A stretch of DNA of 64,000 nucleotides from Gaeumannomyces sp. JS-464 (Eukaryota; Ascomycota; Sordariomycetes; Magnaporthales; Magnaporthaceae): assembly GCA_002197995.1 (NCBI GenBank), contig NGZR01000001.1, positions 4,278,001-4,342,000 on the forward strand, in the 5' to 3' direction. The notes under the pieces were generated by a model, which had not been told where the DNA came from, did not search any database, and saw only the letters and a program-made list of their open reading frames with translations. Of this stretch, positions 1 to 10,464 are shown piece by piece. The position numbers and the translations under genes are program-made. Numbering within the stretch: the stretch's first letter is position 1; the number at the start of each line of letters is the position of its first letter.

Positions 1-472
1 CGAGACGGCCGTGTCGTTCATCTTGGGCTTGCCCAACGTCGCCAGAGGCCGGAGGAGCGGCCTGTCATGGGCGCTGACCGCTGGGTTGTGCGCCGGCGCT
101 TGGATTGCTGTCGGTTCCCTCGTCGGGCATTGTCAGTCAGCGGGCCAAGCGCGGGTGTTTTCTGCTGCCGCCGGGGAGCGCAAGACAAAAAGACATACAA
201 CTCTCATCGCCGTCAAAGACGCCCGGCATTCCGACCAGGTCCAAGGGCATGCCCAGCTCGGCATCGGCCTCGATGTTGAGAGGCTGCTCGCGCGCCAGAC
301 GCGAGGCGAAGCCCGGATTCGTGTACTGGCCGCTCGAGAGCCCGGTGTTGGGGATCTCGAGCAGCTTGGGCGGGTTTGGAGGCGGCGGGAGTGTGTTGGA
401 GAAGCGGATGCGGGCGATGAAGTCCTGGTGGATCATGCGTTCGCCGCCGCCGCGGGACGCCGAGGACGACAT
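1..472 (-). CDS. paf1: RNA polymerase II-associated factor 1 (Paf1), N-terminal part, cut by window edge
   Basis: Subunit of the nuclear Paf1 complex, which travels with RNA polymerase II and supports elongation and histone modification. Exon 1 is 472-199 and exon 2 is 80-1, running off the left edge. The intron 198-81 has donor GTATGT and acceptor CCCAG; this acceptor is chosen because it alone keeps the frame into the conserved block HDRPLLRPLATLGKPK. Exon 1 carries the Paf1 hallmarks RIRFSNTLPPPPNPPKLLEI, SRLAREQPLNIEADAELGMP and DLVGMPGVFDGDES. The start at 472 (MSSSASRGGG) lies just before the conserved DFIARIRF block; longer upstream reading is proline-rich and not family-like. About 118 residues are visible, roughly a quarter of a usual fungal Paf1. 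Confidence 0.93.
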
Positions 473-1340
473 GCTCGCGGTGTCAATCGGTTGCCAGTGT
501 GCGGGAACGTGTCGGCCGCTGCTGTCGGGGCGTGGCGGCGTTGTTCGGGGCGATATGGACGGTGGTGGTGGTGGCCAGGGTGCGAGCGATGGCGAGGCGT
601 AAAATCCAAATCCAATCCAAATCGGCTCGATTTTCAGAAGCTCCCATGTCACTCTTAGTCCACCCGTCGCCGCTAGGAAGCCAGACCGTGTCAGACCCAC
701 TTGAACCCGCGTCTGCCAATCACGCGCATCCCCTACCAGCATTGGACATTTGAGCATCCAATCCAGTTCCCCCATCAATTCCATGCGCCCATCAATTCCA
801 TGCGGCTGCTAGAGAAGAGGCGTTGCTTCCGCCCTGCTGTTTTCCAAAATACGACATCGTGTGTGTATATGCTACTCTAGCCATCTCGTACAATGATTTC
901 CCTCTACGCGGCAAACAATAACGAACTCCGGCGAACAGTCCAACCTGTCGCAAACCAACTGTATGCAGATAGCCCACCCCTAAACCCCGCCCAATAAGCC
1001 AGCCCTCCGCTAGATAGAAGCTGCAGCCTCGCCCAGCCTGTCAACTATGACCGCGGCAAGACGTGTAACCATTTTAGAAGTGAACCCCCGAGTGGGGGTG
1101 CTGTAACTGTCGGAGCATTAAAAGATACTTGGAGATAGCTGCGGCCGGCAAAGCCCACCCGCCCAGAGACGCTGTTTCCTTGTCATAATACATGGAACCC
1201 CCAGAACGCGGCAAGATGCAATAGAGCTGGGCACGCGACCAGCGAGCATGCCCACGACGTCACCAGGGACATACGGCGCATGGCCCATGTCAATACGCTG
1301 CCTCCCAGCCGGTTGGCAGTCTCGCATCTGAACGAACTCT
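473..1340. other. Intergenic, Paf1 5' flank and Rer1 3' flank
   Basis: No gene is recognisable here. It should hold the Paf1 promoter and 5' leader next to 473 and the Rer1 3' UTR next to 1340. Open frames exist on both strands but their translations are low complexity or resemble nothing known. Confidence 0.5.
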
Positions 1341-2202
1341 CTATGAGTTGTTCTTGGGTGCGTACCGCGCCTTTCCAAAGGAGAAAGGGACATATCGGTA
1401 CTTGACCATGTGCTGGATCTGCTTCCGCACTAGATTACAAGGAAAGGGCAATGGTCAGCGTACTCGTTTCAGTGTTGAATACACCAGATCCGGGGGCGCC
1501 CAGCGTAGCCGCTGCACGAGAACTTACTGGTAAGGAAGAACAAAAGGAACCAGTACATAACCAGAACGGGCCAGAAGACGGGGACGTTGAAGATCTCGAA
1601 CCAGCTACACAGGAAGCTGATGACGATGGCGCGAGTGGCGGCGTGCCAGAACTTGAACTCGGGGAGGCGGCGGATAAAGGGGCGGAACTCCTCGTCCTGC
1701 TTGGTCGGCAACGTCCCGACCGAGCCATCCTCCATCTCATTGTCCAGCGCCTCGTTGGAGGGGTCGAACTTGGGTTGCAGGAAGGCAAGGAACAGGTTGA
1801 GTAGATAGATTCCCAGGGCGTATGCCACTACGAGCGAAGATATGCAAAATTAGTCCACAAACTTTAAACCGAAAGAGCGTTAAGATCCAGGGGAAAGAGA
1901 CAGGTTGACGGGGGCTGAACATACCGATGTACCATCCTTGGGCGACGAAAATGCGGGCAAAGAAAAGGACCAGGGTGACGCCAGTGCCGATCCATCTGTA
2001 CAGCACAAACGGAGTGGACTTGTCGAGGAGAGCTTGGTATTGCTAGATTTGGGGGCGACATGCACGTGTCAGCGGATGCGCAACGGCAGGCGTGGTGGAA
2101 AGCAACCTCTGGTTACAGCTGGACAGGACGGACTCTGGAGATTTTGGATGTCTGGGCGCTGACGGCCGCGAACGGCGTCTGGTCGGGCTCAGCTGAGTCC
2201 AT
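1341..2202 (-). CDS. rer1: Rer1, ER-membrane protein retrieval receptor of the early Golgi
   Basis: Four-span Golgi protein that returns escaped ER membrane proteins to the ER in COPI vesicles. Four exons: 2202-2134, 2042-1925, 1827-1528 and 1429-1341, giving 576 nt and 191 residues, the normal size. Exon 1 is MDSAEPDQTPFAAVSAQTSK; its donor GTCCGT is unusual but joins exactly to QYQALLDKSTPFVLYRW. Other donors are GTATGT and GTAAGT, and acceptors are ATCTAG, CGTAG and ATCTAG. Hallmarks: YALGIYLLNLFLAFLQPKFD, DEEFRPFIRRLPEFKFWH, CSWFEIFNVPVFWPVLV, and the C-terminal QIQHMVKYRYVPFSFGKARY that interacts with coatomer in the family. No frame break is seen. It diverges from the enoyl-CoA hydratase gene across about 740 bp. 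Confidence 0.95.
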
Positions 2203-2946
2203 CTTGGTCGCCTCCCGAGGGTCGAAGAAGGTCGGCTGAGGGGCGCGATAATGGCGCGATAAGGCTACGGGATTCGCAGCTTGATGGCGCAGTCAGGCCG
2301 GGCAAGGGCCTGGACGCGGTCGTGGATGCTCCGGTCGGTCGAGAAGGGGTAGCCGGGCGAGGAAACGGAAAAGGATCGTGGATCGCGGATTGCGGGTGCT
2401 TCTAACTGCTGCGTCGGCGAGGCTTGCGACGGGGAGGTGGTGCCGCGACTGGGAAAAAATGGAGGCTCGAATTTGATTAGTGAAATCTGGCTCATGCACG
2501 TCCACAGGAGGCCGCTGCGGTTCGCACGCTGCCAGTTGATTGTTGCGTGCGCAGTTGCGACAGGGGCCCATGCAAGCCTATCCCTGGCTTGAGTGGCAAG
2601 GGCAAATGTGGCTTGATTGTGTGGCTCTGTGGGATGTGGCGGGTTCTGCAACGCAAGAATGGCACAACGCTGGGCCGCCCGCGGACTTGATTACCCTCGG
2701 GTATGCGCGGTTCAAAGCGTGGAGCTCAAGGCCAAGCTCCTCAACATGATGTAAGCTACCCTGCGCTGGCCGCCTCCCTTGTAGCTCCTGCCTACATTTC
2801 CACCTCGAGATTGTTCCGCGGTCTCTTTACTGTATCCTGTGGCTGTAGATTCAGTCGTCTACACATCTTGATCGTGGCACTTCCGGATCTGCCATTGCAA
2901 GCGTTCTTCCCACTCCTCCAAGTCAACTCACAACCCCAAACGCACA
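2203..2946. promoter_or_regulatory. Shared divergent promoter region, Rer1 / enoyl-CoA hydratase
   Basis: The region lies between two divergent start codons (2202 on minus, 2947 on plus). The only supported statement is positional: both promoters and 5' leaders must sit here. Pyrimidine-rich stretches lie immediately before 2947 (about 2900-2930). No single TATA or CCAAT element is convincing. Confidence 0.45.
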
Positions 2947-3938
2947 ATGAACGCCCTTCGAGGTTTCCGCCCGCTTGCCTGTAGAATACAGCCCTCGTCG
3001 TTTCCTCGCGTCATCAGGGGATTCTCTGCAACCGCCGGCAGGAATTATGAGTTCATCCAGGTGTCGGAGCCCAAGCCAGGAGTTGGCCAGGGTGGGTTCA
3101 CCTCCCCCGTTTCTCAGACCGATCGAAGATACATACACACGAAGACATAGTATAGGTCACATGTCACATGCCTGAGAAGCTGACCACCACACCAACCACC
3201 AACACAGTGACGCTGAACAGGCCCAAGGCGCTCAACGCGCTGTGCACACCGTTGATCGATGAGCTCAACACAGCGCTGCGGGAGTTCAATGGGTCTGACT
3301 CCATCTCGGCCATCATCCTGACGGGGTCGCAAAAGGCCTTCGCTGCCGGGGCAGACATCAAGGAGATGGCGCCGCTCACCTTCTCAAAGGCCTATACCTC
3401 GTCCTTCATCGAGCCGTGGTCGCTCCTGACAACGCAGATCAAAAAGCCCATCATCGCGGCCGTGTCGGGCCACGCGCTAGGTGGCGGCTGCGAGCTGGCC
3501 CTCATGTGCGACATCCTCTACTGCACCGAGAGCGCCAACTTTGGCCAGCCCGAGATCAAGCTGGGCACCATCCCGGGCGCGGGCGGGAGCCAGCGCCTGA
3601 CCAGGGCCGTCGGCAAGTCCCGGGCCATGGAGCTCATCCTGACCGGAAAGTCCATGACGGGCACCGAGGCGGCGCAGTGGGGAGTGGCGGCCCGGGCGTT
3701 TGCTACGCACGAGGAGCTGATGGAGGCGGCGCTCAAGACGGCCGAGACCATCGCGGGCTACTCGCGCGTTGCCGTGCAGGCCTGCAAGGAGGTGGTCAAC
3801 AAGAGCCAGGACCTGCCGCTGAGAGACGGAGTCGAGTACGAGCGCAGGGTCTTCCACAGCCTGTTTGGGAGCCAGGACCAGAAGATCGGCATGAAGGCGT
3901 TTGCGGAGAAGAAGAGGGCTGAGTGGGCTCACGAATAA
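2947..3938 (+). CDS. Enoyl-CoA hydratase, mitochondrial (crotonase family)
   Basis: Hydrates trans-2-enoyl-CoA to L-3-hydroxyacyl-CoA in fatty-acid and branched-chain amino-acid breakdown. Exon 1 is 2947-3091 and exon 2 is 3208-3938; donor GTGGGT and acceptor CACAG make the join KPGVGQ-VTLNRPKALNAL. Total 876 nt, 291 residues, the usual length. The first ~35 residues are Arg/Ser-rich without acidic residues and look like a mitochondrial presequence. Crotonase motifs: AFAAGADIKEM (oxyanion and CoA-binding), GHALGGGCELALMCD (first catalytic Glu) and FGQPEIKLGTIPGAGGSQRL (second catalytic Glu). Both catalytic glutamates are present. Reading is intact throughout. Confidence 0.94.
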
Positions 3939-5066
3939 GGAGGCCGATGCCGAGCCGATGGGTCAGCACGTGTACATTTTTTGTAGTGTAGATCGATGAC
4001 TTTGTTAGTGGGCGCTTTGGCTGCCACAACTACCATATGTAGGTAGGATGCCACCAAGCTCAGGTAAGCACACTTGTCCGGAGCAGAGGGAATGCAATTT
4101 GGTGTTTTGCTTGACTCTTCGGAATGTTTCAAAATCCCTTATTCTTTTCCTTTGACTATATTATAATTATCGACGGCCACTTATTGGGAATCATTGTGCT
4201 GGTGAGACCGGAGTGATGTCAGAATCCCATCTGATATCAGCGGCGTGATCGGCGGCTCCGGGCCGGCAATAAGCCTAGAGTGTTGGTCTAAGCTGGGTCA
4301 CAAGCTGAACCGGCTGGGGTTAGAGCCGGGGGCTCGTTTTAATGCGGATTTCTCTCTATTGCTTGTTGCTAGTCGAGGTCGGGTATTTAACGAAATATGT
4401 GTGTCCCGAGGAGGATAATTGCCGACTTCAAGGTGCCTTTCCCCTGTACCCACCGCCCAACAGGGAGGATACTGTCCTACGCCGGCCACCACTGGACGCC
4501 AATGCAACTTGGAAGCCAAGGCACGAACCAAGACGACCCGGATCTTGGATTGGATTTCACGCCGTCGTGGACGCCCACGCTCGCTCGACGGGGCTAACTC
4601 AGCAGCCAGTCTGGCCGCCGCTAGCAGGCCAATAAAAACCTGGCCGGCCCGCCCCTCCCTCCATCGTCCCCACACATGGAGCAGAGAGCGAGGGTCGGGC
4701 TCCGACAGCAGACGCTTTGAGGGACCACGCAAGCTGGAGTCCTTAGCGGCGAGCGCCGAGCCGCCAGCGGCAGCTGCAGGCCGAACGTTGCCTGGGATTG
4801 GGGCGCCAGGCATGCAGTCAATCGCAGACCGCCGTCTCCGCAGCTGCCAGCCCAGCGTGCTTGCTTGGGTATGCTTTGGGACCTGGTGCACACCACCTAC
4901 AAAGCACACCTATTTTGACGCCCAAAGCCCGCGAGGGGGCCGCTCCCCATTTCCACCGCCTTTCTCGCGTCCCCATGCTTCCCGCCTCGTCGTCGCTCAA
5001 CTGTTTGCCTCACATTCCCACGGTCGAAATTGCCCCAGCCCACGGGGTTGACGGGCGCGGACCACG
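3939..5066. other. Intergenic, no gene seen
   Basis: This lies between the enoyl-CoA hydratase stop and the RING gene start. The first 300 bp are comparatively AT-rich (about 4130-4190 holds TTATAATTAT-like sequence) and probably form the 3' flank. From about 4600 to 5060 it is GC-rich and probably the RING gene promoter and leader. Open frames on both strands give no recognisable protein. Confidence 0.45.
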
Positions 5067-8000
5067 ATGGGGTCTCCCAAGCATTCGGTCGACCTGGAGG
5101 GGGAACTGACTTGTTCGGTGAGTCAAGACGTCGAGAAACGGGACGAAAGGGCGAGACGCGGCCTGGAATTTCTATCATCGCCTCGACTTGGCTGCTCCCG
5201 CTCGTGCAGTCCCGTCCTTCCCCGCTCGCTCCGTCCTCCTCCGCTTTTAGCGTCGCAAACTCCCAGCCCAGCGTCACACATATGCCTCGACACATTGCAC
5301 ACTTGCACATGCACACAGAACCGGCAAACGCCCAAACGCCCGCCGTGATGCCATGACGGCTGCTGACATGGGACGACGCGGCATAGATTTGCGCCGACCT
5401 GCTGTACCAGCCGCTGACGCTGCTGGACTGCCTGCACACCTTCTGCGGGGCCTGTGTTAAGGAGTGGTTCGGATGGCAGGCCACGGCCGCTGAGAACGCG
5501 CCCACGCCGCCGGCCCCGGACTCGCCCGTCTTCACCTGCCCCGCCTGCCGCGCCCCCGTGCGCGACACTCGCCGCAATGCCACCGTCTCCACCTTGCTCG
5601 ACATGTCCTGGCCGCAAACACCCAGACAAGGCCAGTCCGACGACGAAAAGGCCGGCATGGACGCCAAGTACAAACCCGGCGACGTCGTTCTGCCCGCTCA
5701 ACATTCCTGAGAAGGACCCCGGAGCAGCTGCGTCTCGACGAGGAAGCGCCGCTTGATCGACGAGGTCGCGCCGTGAGCCTGCAGGAGAGTCGCCGAAGCT
5801 GAGCACCGCGCCCAGCGCAGGGCCCGCAGCGGGGGAATAGCGATGCCCCGTCGCCGTCTGCCGCGCCGCGGCGGGAGCCGCCGGAAGGGAGTCGCGTCAG
5901 CGGCCGTCTGGGCGACGCCGGTGGCCCGGAGCAGAGAGCCGAGCACAGATGCGCGCGCCAGCAACGGCGGCCGCCCTAGGGACCCGGCGCGGGACGCCAG
6001 AGAACGCGAGCGCAGAAGGCGGCTCCTCGTCGAGGCAGAGAACAGGCTGCAGGCCGAACAGAGCATCATGCTGCAGCCAGAGCCACGGCCGTCGTCAGAG
6101 GACTACAGCAGCAACGGCTCCCGAAGGCGACACAGGAGCGAGTCGCGCCACCGCCCGGCCGAGCCCTCGGAGCAGCCGAGGAGGCGCCACATCGAGCACC
6201 AGTCCTCAATCAGGTCTCTAATCAGCTCCTCGTCCCCGGGATCCGTCGATATTGATCGCGAGATCGAGGAGTTTGCCCGGCAGATACAGGAGGAGGGTCT
6301 GCTGGACGGCCTAGATCTGGAAAATCTTGATCTTACAAACAACGACGAGCTGAGCCGCAAGATCACCGAGGCCTACCGCAGGCGTCAGCGAGAGAGATTC
6401 CGGCCGCAGCCCTCGAACCAGCGGAGCGACCCCAGCAACGTCTCACGGCAGTCCAGGTCCAGTGGCAGCGGCGGTTCCAGTGCGAGCCCTGCCGGATCAA
6501 GACCACAGACCCAGCGACGGGACTCGTCACAGCCGCCTGCCAGGCCACGGCGACATTCCCACTCCAACTCTCATGCCCGCTCCGTCAGCGCCACAAACCA
6601 GGTAGAAAGCGGACGCACCAGAACGCCCCCCTCCAGTGGGGCCTTCCTCGATGTGCGTGACGAGCAGCGTCATCGGCGCCGCACTGCGAGTGGGAGCCGG
6701 AGCTCGACGGTTCCTGGGTCTCTGGGTGCCCCCACTGCTGGCAGCCTACAGCCTCCCCGAGTCGTGGTTCGGTCCCAGACCGACATCAGCCCTCCCGGGC
6801 CGAGCGCGGTCGATGCTTCCTCTGCTGCCGCTGCTGCTCGTCCGGGTATCTCGGATATGAAAAGCTCTAGCTCTCAGTCCATGCCGGTAGGAGCGGCTTC
6901 CCGGCCCGACCAGGAAAACACCGGGCTGTCCTTTAGCAACAGAGTCCAGGGCACACCGCCAACCATGACCACCCTTCTTTCGAGAACAGCTCCAACAGGG
7001 GCAGGAGAGTTGGAAGACCGGCGGATATTGGGGTTACTCCGATACCGAACCCACCCCAACCGACTCCCCGCCGGCTCTCTCGCCGGCGCCACAGCCGCAT
7101 CAGCACCAGCACCAACAGCATCAACCCCAGCAACAGAATCAGCCGCAACAGAATCAGCCGCAACAGCAGCCGCAACAGCAGCAACAACAGCAGCAACAAC
7201 AACAGAGAACAATGGCCAGGGAGGCGTACCCGGAGCCAACCGTGTCCTGTTCGCGATGCCAAAAAGGGCATATAGAATACGAAGTACACTACAACTGTGC
7301 TGTATGCGACCAGGGAAATTACAATCTCTGCTTGAAGTGTTACCGGGAGGGCAGAGGCTGCAGAGGGTGGTACGGCTTCGGCAACGATGGACGGCGTCGG
7401 TGGGAGAGGGTCAAAATGAAGAACCCTCTGCTGGCTGAACGACACGTGCTCACAGCGAGCCGGTTCCTCCGGTCAGATTCATCGTGGGGCATTTTCGAGG
7501 ACCCGGCCGAGAGGCTGCAGAGGGGTGCCTTCTGCTCCCGGTGCCAGGCCTGGGCCGCTGACTGCTATTGGCAATGCGGAGCCTGCAACGACGGCGACTG
7601 GGGCTTCTGCAACAATTGTGTCAACCAGGGGAACTCGTGTATGCATTGGTCCCCCTCAGGTACCATCCACCAGAGACATTACGCCTCTTTGAACAGCACC
7701 AGCCTGGATCTTCTCTCGCAGGCGCACAGGCCGCCATGCCGACACCCCCGCATAGTCCGGCGGTCACTTCACCGCTCCAGGTCTATCCCTTCTCACCCAC
7801 CTCTCCCCGTACCAGCGGCATGGGCGTGCCGAGGCCCATGATGTTCAAGACTCGGTGCGACGTCTGCCAGCTCGAAATACCACCGGCACACAGCGGTATC
7901 ACTGCTACAAGTGCGCTAGCGGACTGGAGCCGGACTCGAAGCCTGGGAACTACGACATCTGCGAGCGCTGCTACGAGGGACTCGTCCAGGTCGGCAAGAT

Positions 8001-8544
8001 CAGCGAGGAGAACGGGCCGCGGGGCTGGCGGCGGTGTCCCAAAGCCGGCGACAAGATGGTGGTGGTAGGATTCCGCGAGGTCCGGCCGGGCCGGTGGTAC
8101 CGCCTGATAGAGTGCGACATGGTCGGCGGGCGGGACGTCCTGATCGATCCGGTCGAGGGTGCGCCACACCTGCAGCGCTGGCAGTGGACGGACGAGTCTG
8201 GGCGTACCGTCAACCGTTTGGTCACGGTCGACGTGCGCTCCTCGGCCCCTGCGACGTGGCCCGTCAGCGGTGGGACAGATGCGTCGGCCGATGATCACCA
8301 GCCGCCACCATTCCCACCCGACGGGGGAACGGGTCAAATCCGGCAGGCGCGGTGGTCTTGGTACCCAGAAGAAGCCTGGAATAGCGGCGGTACGGTGCCC
8401 AGGGGCCAACTGTTGTTTCCCAAGGGCGCTGAGATTTACGAGGTTAAGGACATCAACGGCGACTTTTCCTCGGGCACCTACATGGGATACAATAATGTGT
8501 TCCCGACGGCCTTCCTCCACCAGGCTGACGAGAGAGGGAGATAG
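5067..8544 (+). CDS. Large RING-finger protein with ZZ-like zinc modules and a C-terminal SH3-like domain
   Basis: Probable E3 ubiquitin ligase; substrate unknown. Exon 1 5067-5117 (MGSPKHSVDLEGELTCS) joins over intron 5118-5386 (GTGAGT...CATAG) to ICADLLYQPL, completing the first C-x2-C of a RING: CSIC, then CLHTFCGAC and CPAC. Conserved charged text follows (LNIPEK, TPEQLRLDEE, RLIDEV). Next comes a Ser/Arg-rich region with a predicted helix (IDREIEEFARQIQEEGLLDG, near 6241), a Gln/His tract (7095-7205), and three Cys-rich ZZ-like modules: near 7246 (CSRCQKGH...CAVC...CLKC), near 7531 (CSRC...CGAC...CNNC) and near 7857 (CDVC...CYKC...CERC). The end (8355-8520) contains LLFPKGAEIYEVKDINGD, typical of an SH3 strand pattern. 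The frame changes many times (5690-5990, 6930-7020, 7700-7900), so no continuous protein can be stated. Confidence 0.72.
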
Positions 8545-9672
8545 GCGAGGCCCGGATAGGCAATGAGGTGTGTGTGGTGTGTGTATGGGGCGGAGGGGAT
8601 AAATACAGAACAACTCCAATGTGGTAAACCTATGTGCCTAGAAGATTTGTCCAGTTGTTGTCTTTTCCGCGAGCATTGCGAGACACACGACCCCATGATA
8701 TACATGGAACGAACGATTGAAGAACTGAAGTAGTTCAGGTGTGGGCAGGCCCGGAAGGATTCACATTCTCTTGAAACGCAATCCAGGAAAATAGTTCAAA
8801 TCTGAACAATACTCGAATCCAAGCATCTCGTCAGCGTTCACCGCGTTTACTGTTTAGAACAGCCGAGTACAGGGATTATGGAAGGAGAGGGCAATGTAGC
8901 GAGAAGCTCGGTAGGTTATCCAACCACAAGACCCGCTGGCCAATTGATCATGGGTCGTTCGTCACGCCGACACCAGAAGGGCAAAGGCCAAAGGCAAAAA
9001 AAAAAAAAAAACGCCTGCGCCCGAAATGGGCCCAGACCGTGAAAAGCGAGGGAACACCGGAGAGCTTGACCGCCGATATCTGGCTGCTGGCTGCTGGCAA
9101 GTCCCGCGCTGAGATTTGTGCCACCCGATCTCCCTAGCCTGCATCCTGAGGGATGGTCCCGCGGAAAGGTGCCGACAGCGGGTGTGACCAAAAGGCGACC
9201 GGATGGGAGCCCCTTGCGGGTGGGACCGCCGGCCGACATCTGATCACTGACAAGACTGCCGGGACCTGGGATATCGGGCGGAACAACATAGCCGTGAGGT
9301 CTTGAGGAACGTAGCATGCGATTCCAATGCGATCCCAGAATAGGGCATTGGAGGCGAGTGGAGAGAACGCCTCGGTAGAGCACAGTCGAGCGACGGCAGG
9401 CCATCACGGGGTCTAGGCCTTGGGATGCATCATGGATCTGAGGAATTGAAAGTGACTGTTGAATTGATCACCCCTCGGGTAGATTGCCCGACGGGACTGC
9501 ACTTCAAGCTATCACCACCGCTAGCACTCTTTCAGGCTATGTACCTTTCTCCGTAATGGCCTCAAAGGGCGACAACGAAGAGCAGATTAGCCCGTCCCAA
9601 TGAATCATTTTTCCATGCCTCATTTCTCATGTTCCATTTTCCTCTCCCCACTGTTCCGCAAGCATCGATTCT
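8545..9672. other. Convergent intergenic region, RING gene / FKBP12
   Basis: This holds the 3' flanks of two convergent genes. A GT-rich run (about 8568-8588) lies just after the RING stop and an A16 run at about 8997-9012. No coding signal is recognised. Confidence 0.45.
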
Positions 9673-10464
9673 TTATTTGACGTTCTTGAGGTGGACATCG
9701 CTGTACGTGATGTCAGAATATGGCTGATAGTCAAGGCTTGTGGAGAGATATTGGAGTTGAGAAAACTCACAAGAGCAGGTCCGAGTTGGGCGGGATGGCG
9801 CCAGGGAAGCCGCTGTGATGTTGTGTCAAGTTAGCAAATAGCCCGAACCAGACACGACCCAGGGGTAGCTCTTGAATCATAGTTTCGGCATGGGCGACAA
9901 TTGGGCCATCTTACGAGGCGCCGTAGCCGTAGTCACTGTGACAAAGCAAGATGCGTCAGTATATGGTGATTTCCTCGTCGGAGCCATAAAGCGCTATATA
10001 GAGAACTTGGACGAGGCTATAAGCTTACGCGGTGATGTCGAGGGTGGCCTTCTCGCCGACCTTCATCTGGGTGACGCCCTCATCCCAGCCTATAGCGGAG
10101 TTATCGAGTTAGCGATCACACGAGATTGTTCGGGCAAGCATGGATCGAGACCGGCACCCAGTGCGAGCTAGATTGACGTACCCTTGATGACCTGACCGAC
10201 ACCGATCCTGACAACAAAGTCGGCCTTGCCACAGACGAGTCGAACCTGAAAGAGAGCGGAGAGGGCGGGCTCGTCAGTAGTTGCCCACCATATGTAGACA
10301 TTGAAGGGCGGCACGGTCAGAGAAGGACGTGGCCCTTACTGCGCGCCCTTGTTGTTGGGCTTGCTGGTGTCCTTCAGGTAGCCGGTGTACTCGATGGTGA
10401 CGGTCTGGCCAACCGTGGGCTGGGCGCCTTGGCCCTCCTGGTGAGTGATCTTGGTGACACCCAT
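9673..10464 (-). CDS. FPR1: FKBP12-type peptidyl-prolyl cis-trans isomerase (rapamycin/FK506-binding)
   Basis: Cytosolic prolyl isomerase and receptor for FK506 and rapamycin. Six exons: 10464-10340, 10245-10182, 10089-10029, 9935-9915, 9812-9771 and 9700-9673, all with GT..AG introns. They read MGVTKITHQEGQGAQPTVGQ..., FDSSV, FVVRIGVGQVIKG, WDEGVTQMKVGEKATLDITA, DYGYGA, GFPGAIPPNSDLLF and DVHLKNVK-stop. Drug-pocket and catalytic residues are present (Y in EYTGYL, F in FDSS, D in DFVV, V-I in GQVIKG, W in GWDEG, Y in DYGYGA, F in LLFDV). The exons total 341 nt, one short of 114 codons. The missing base lies in exon 2 near 10229 (SSVG-K), where a run of three G reads as two. A family member of 113 residues is expected, so a sequence error is likelier than a broken gene. 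Confidence 0.93.

Noticed and set aside
473..784. N-terminal extension of Paf1 upstream of Met at 472
   Set aside because: Extension is Pro/Arg-rich and unlike the family, which begins just before the DFIARIRF block.
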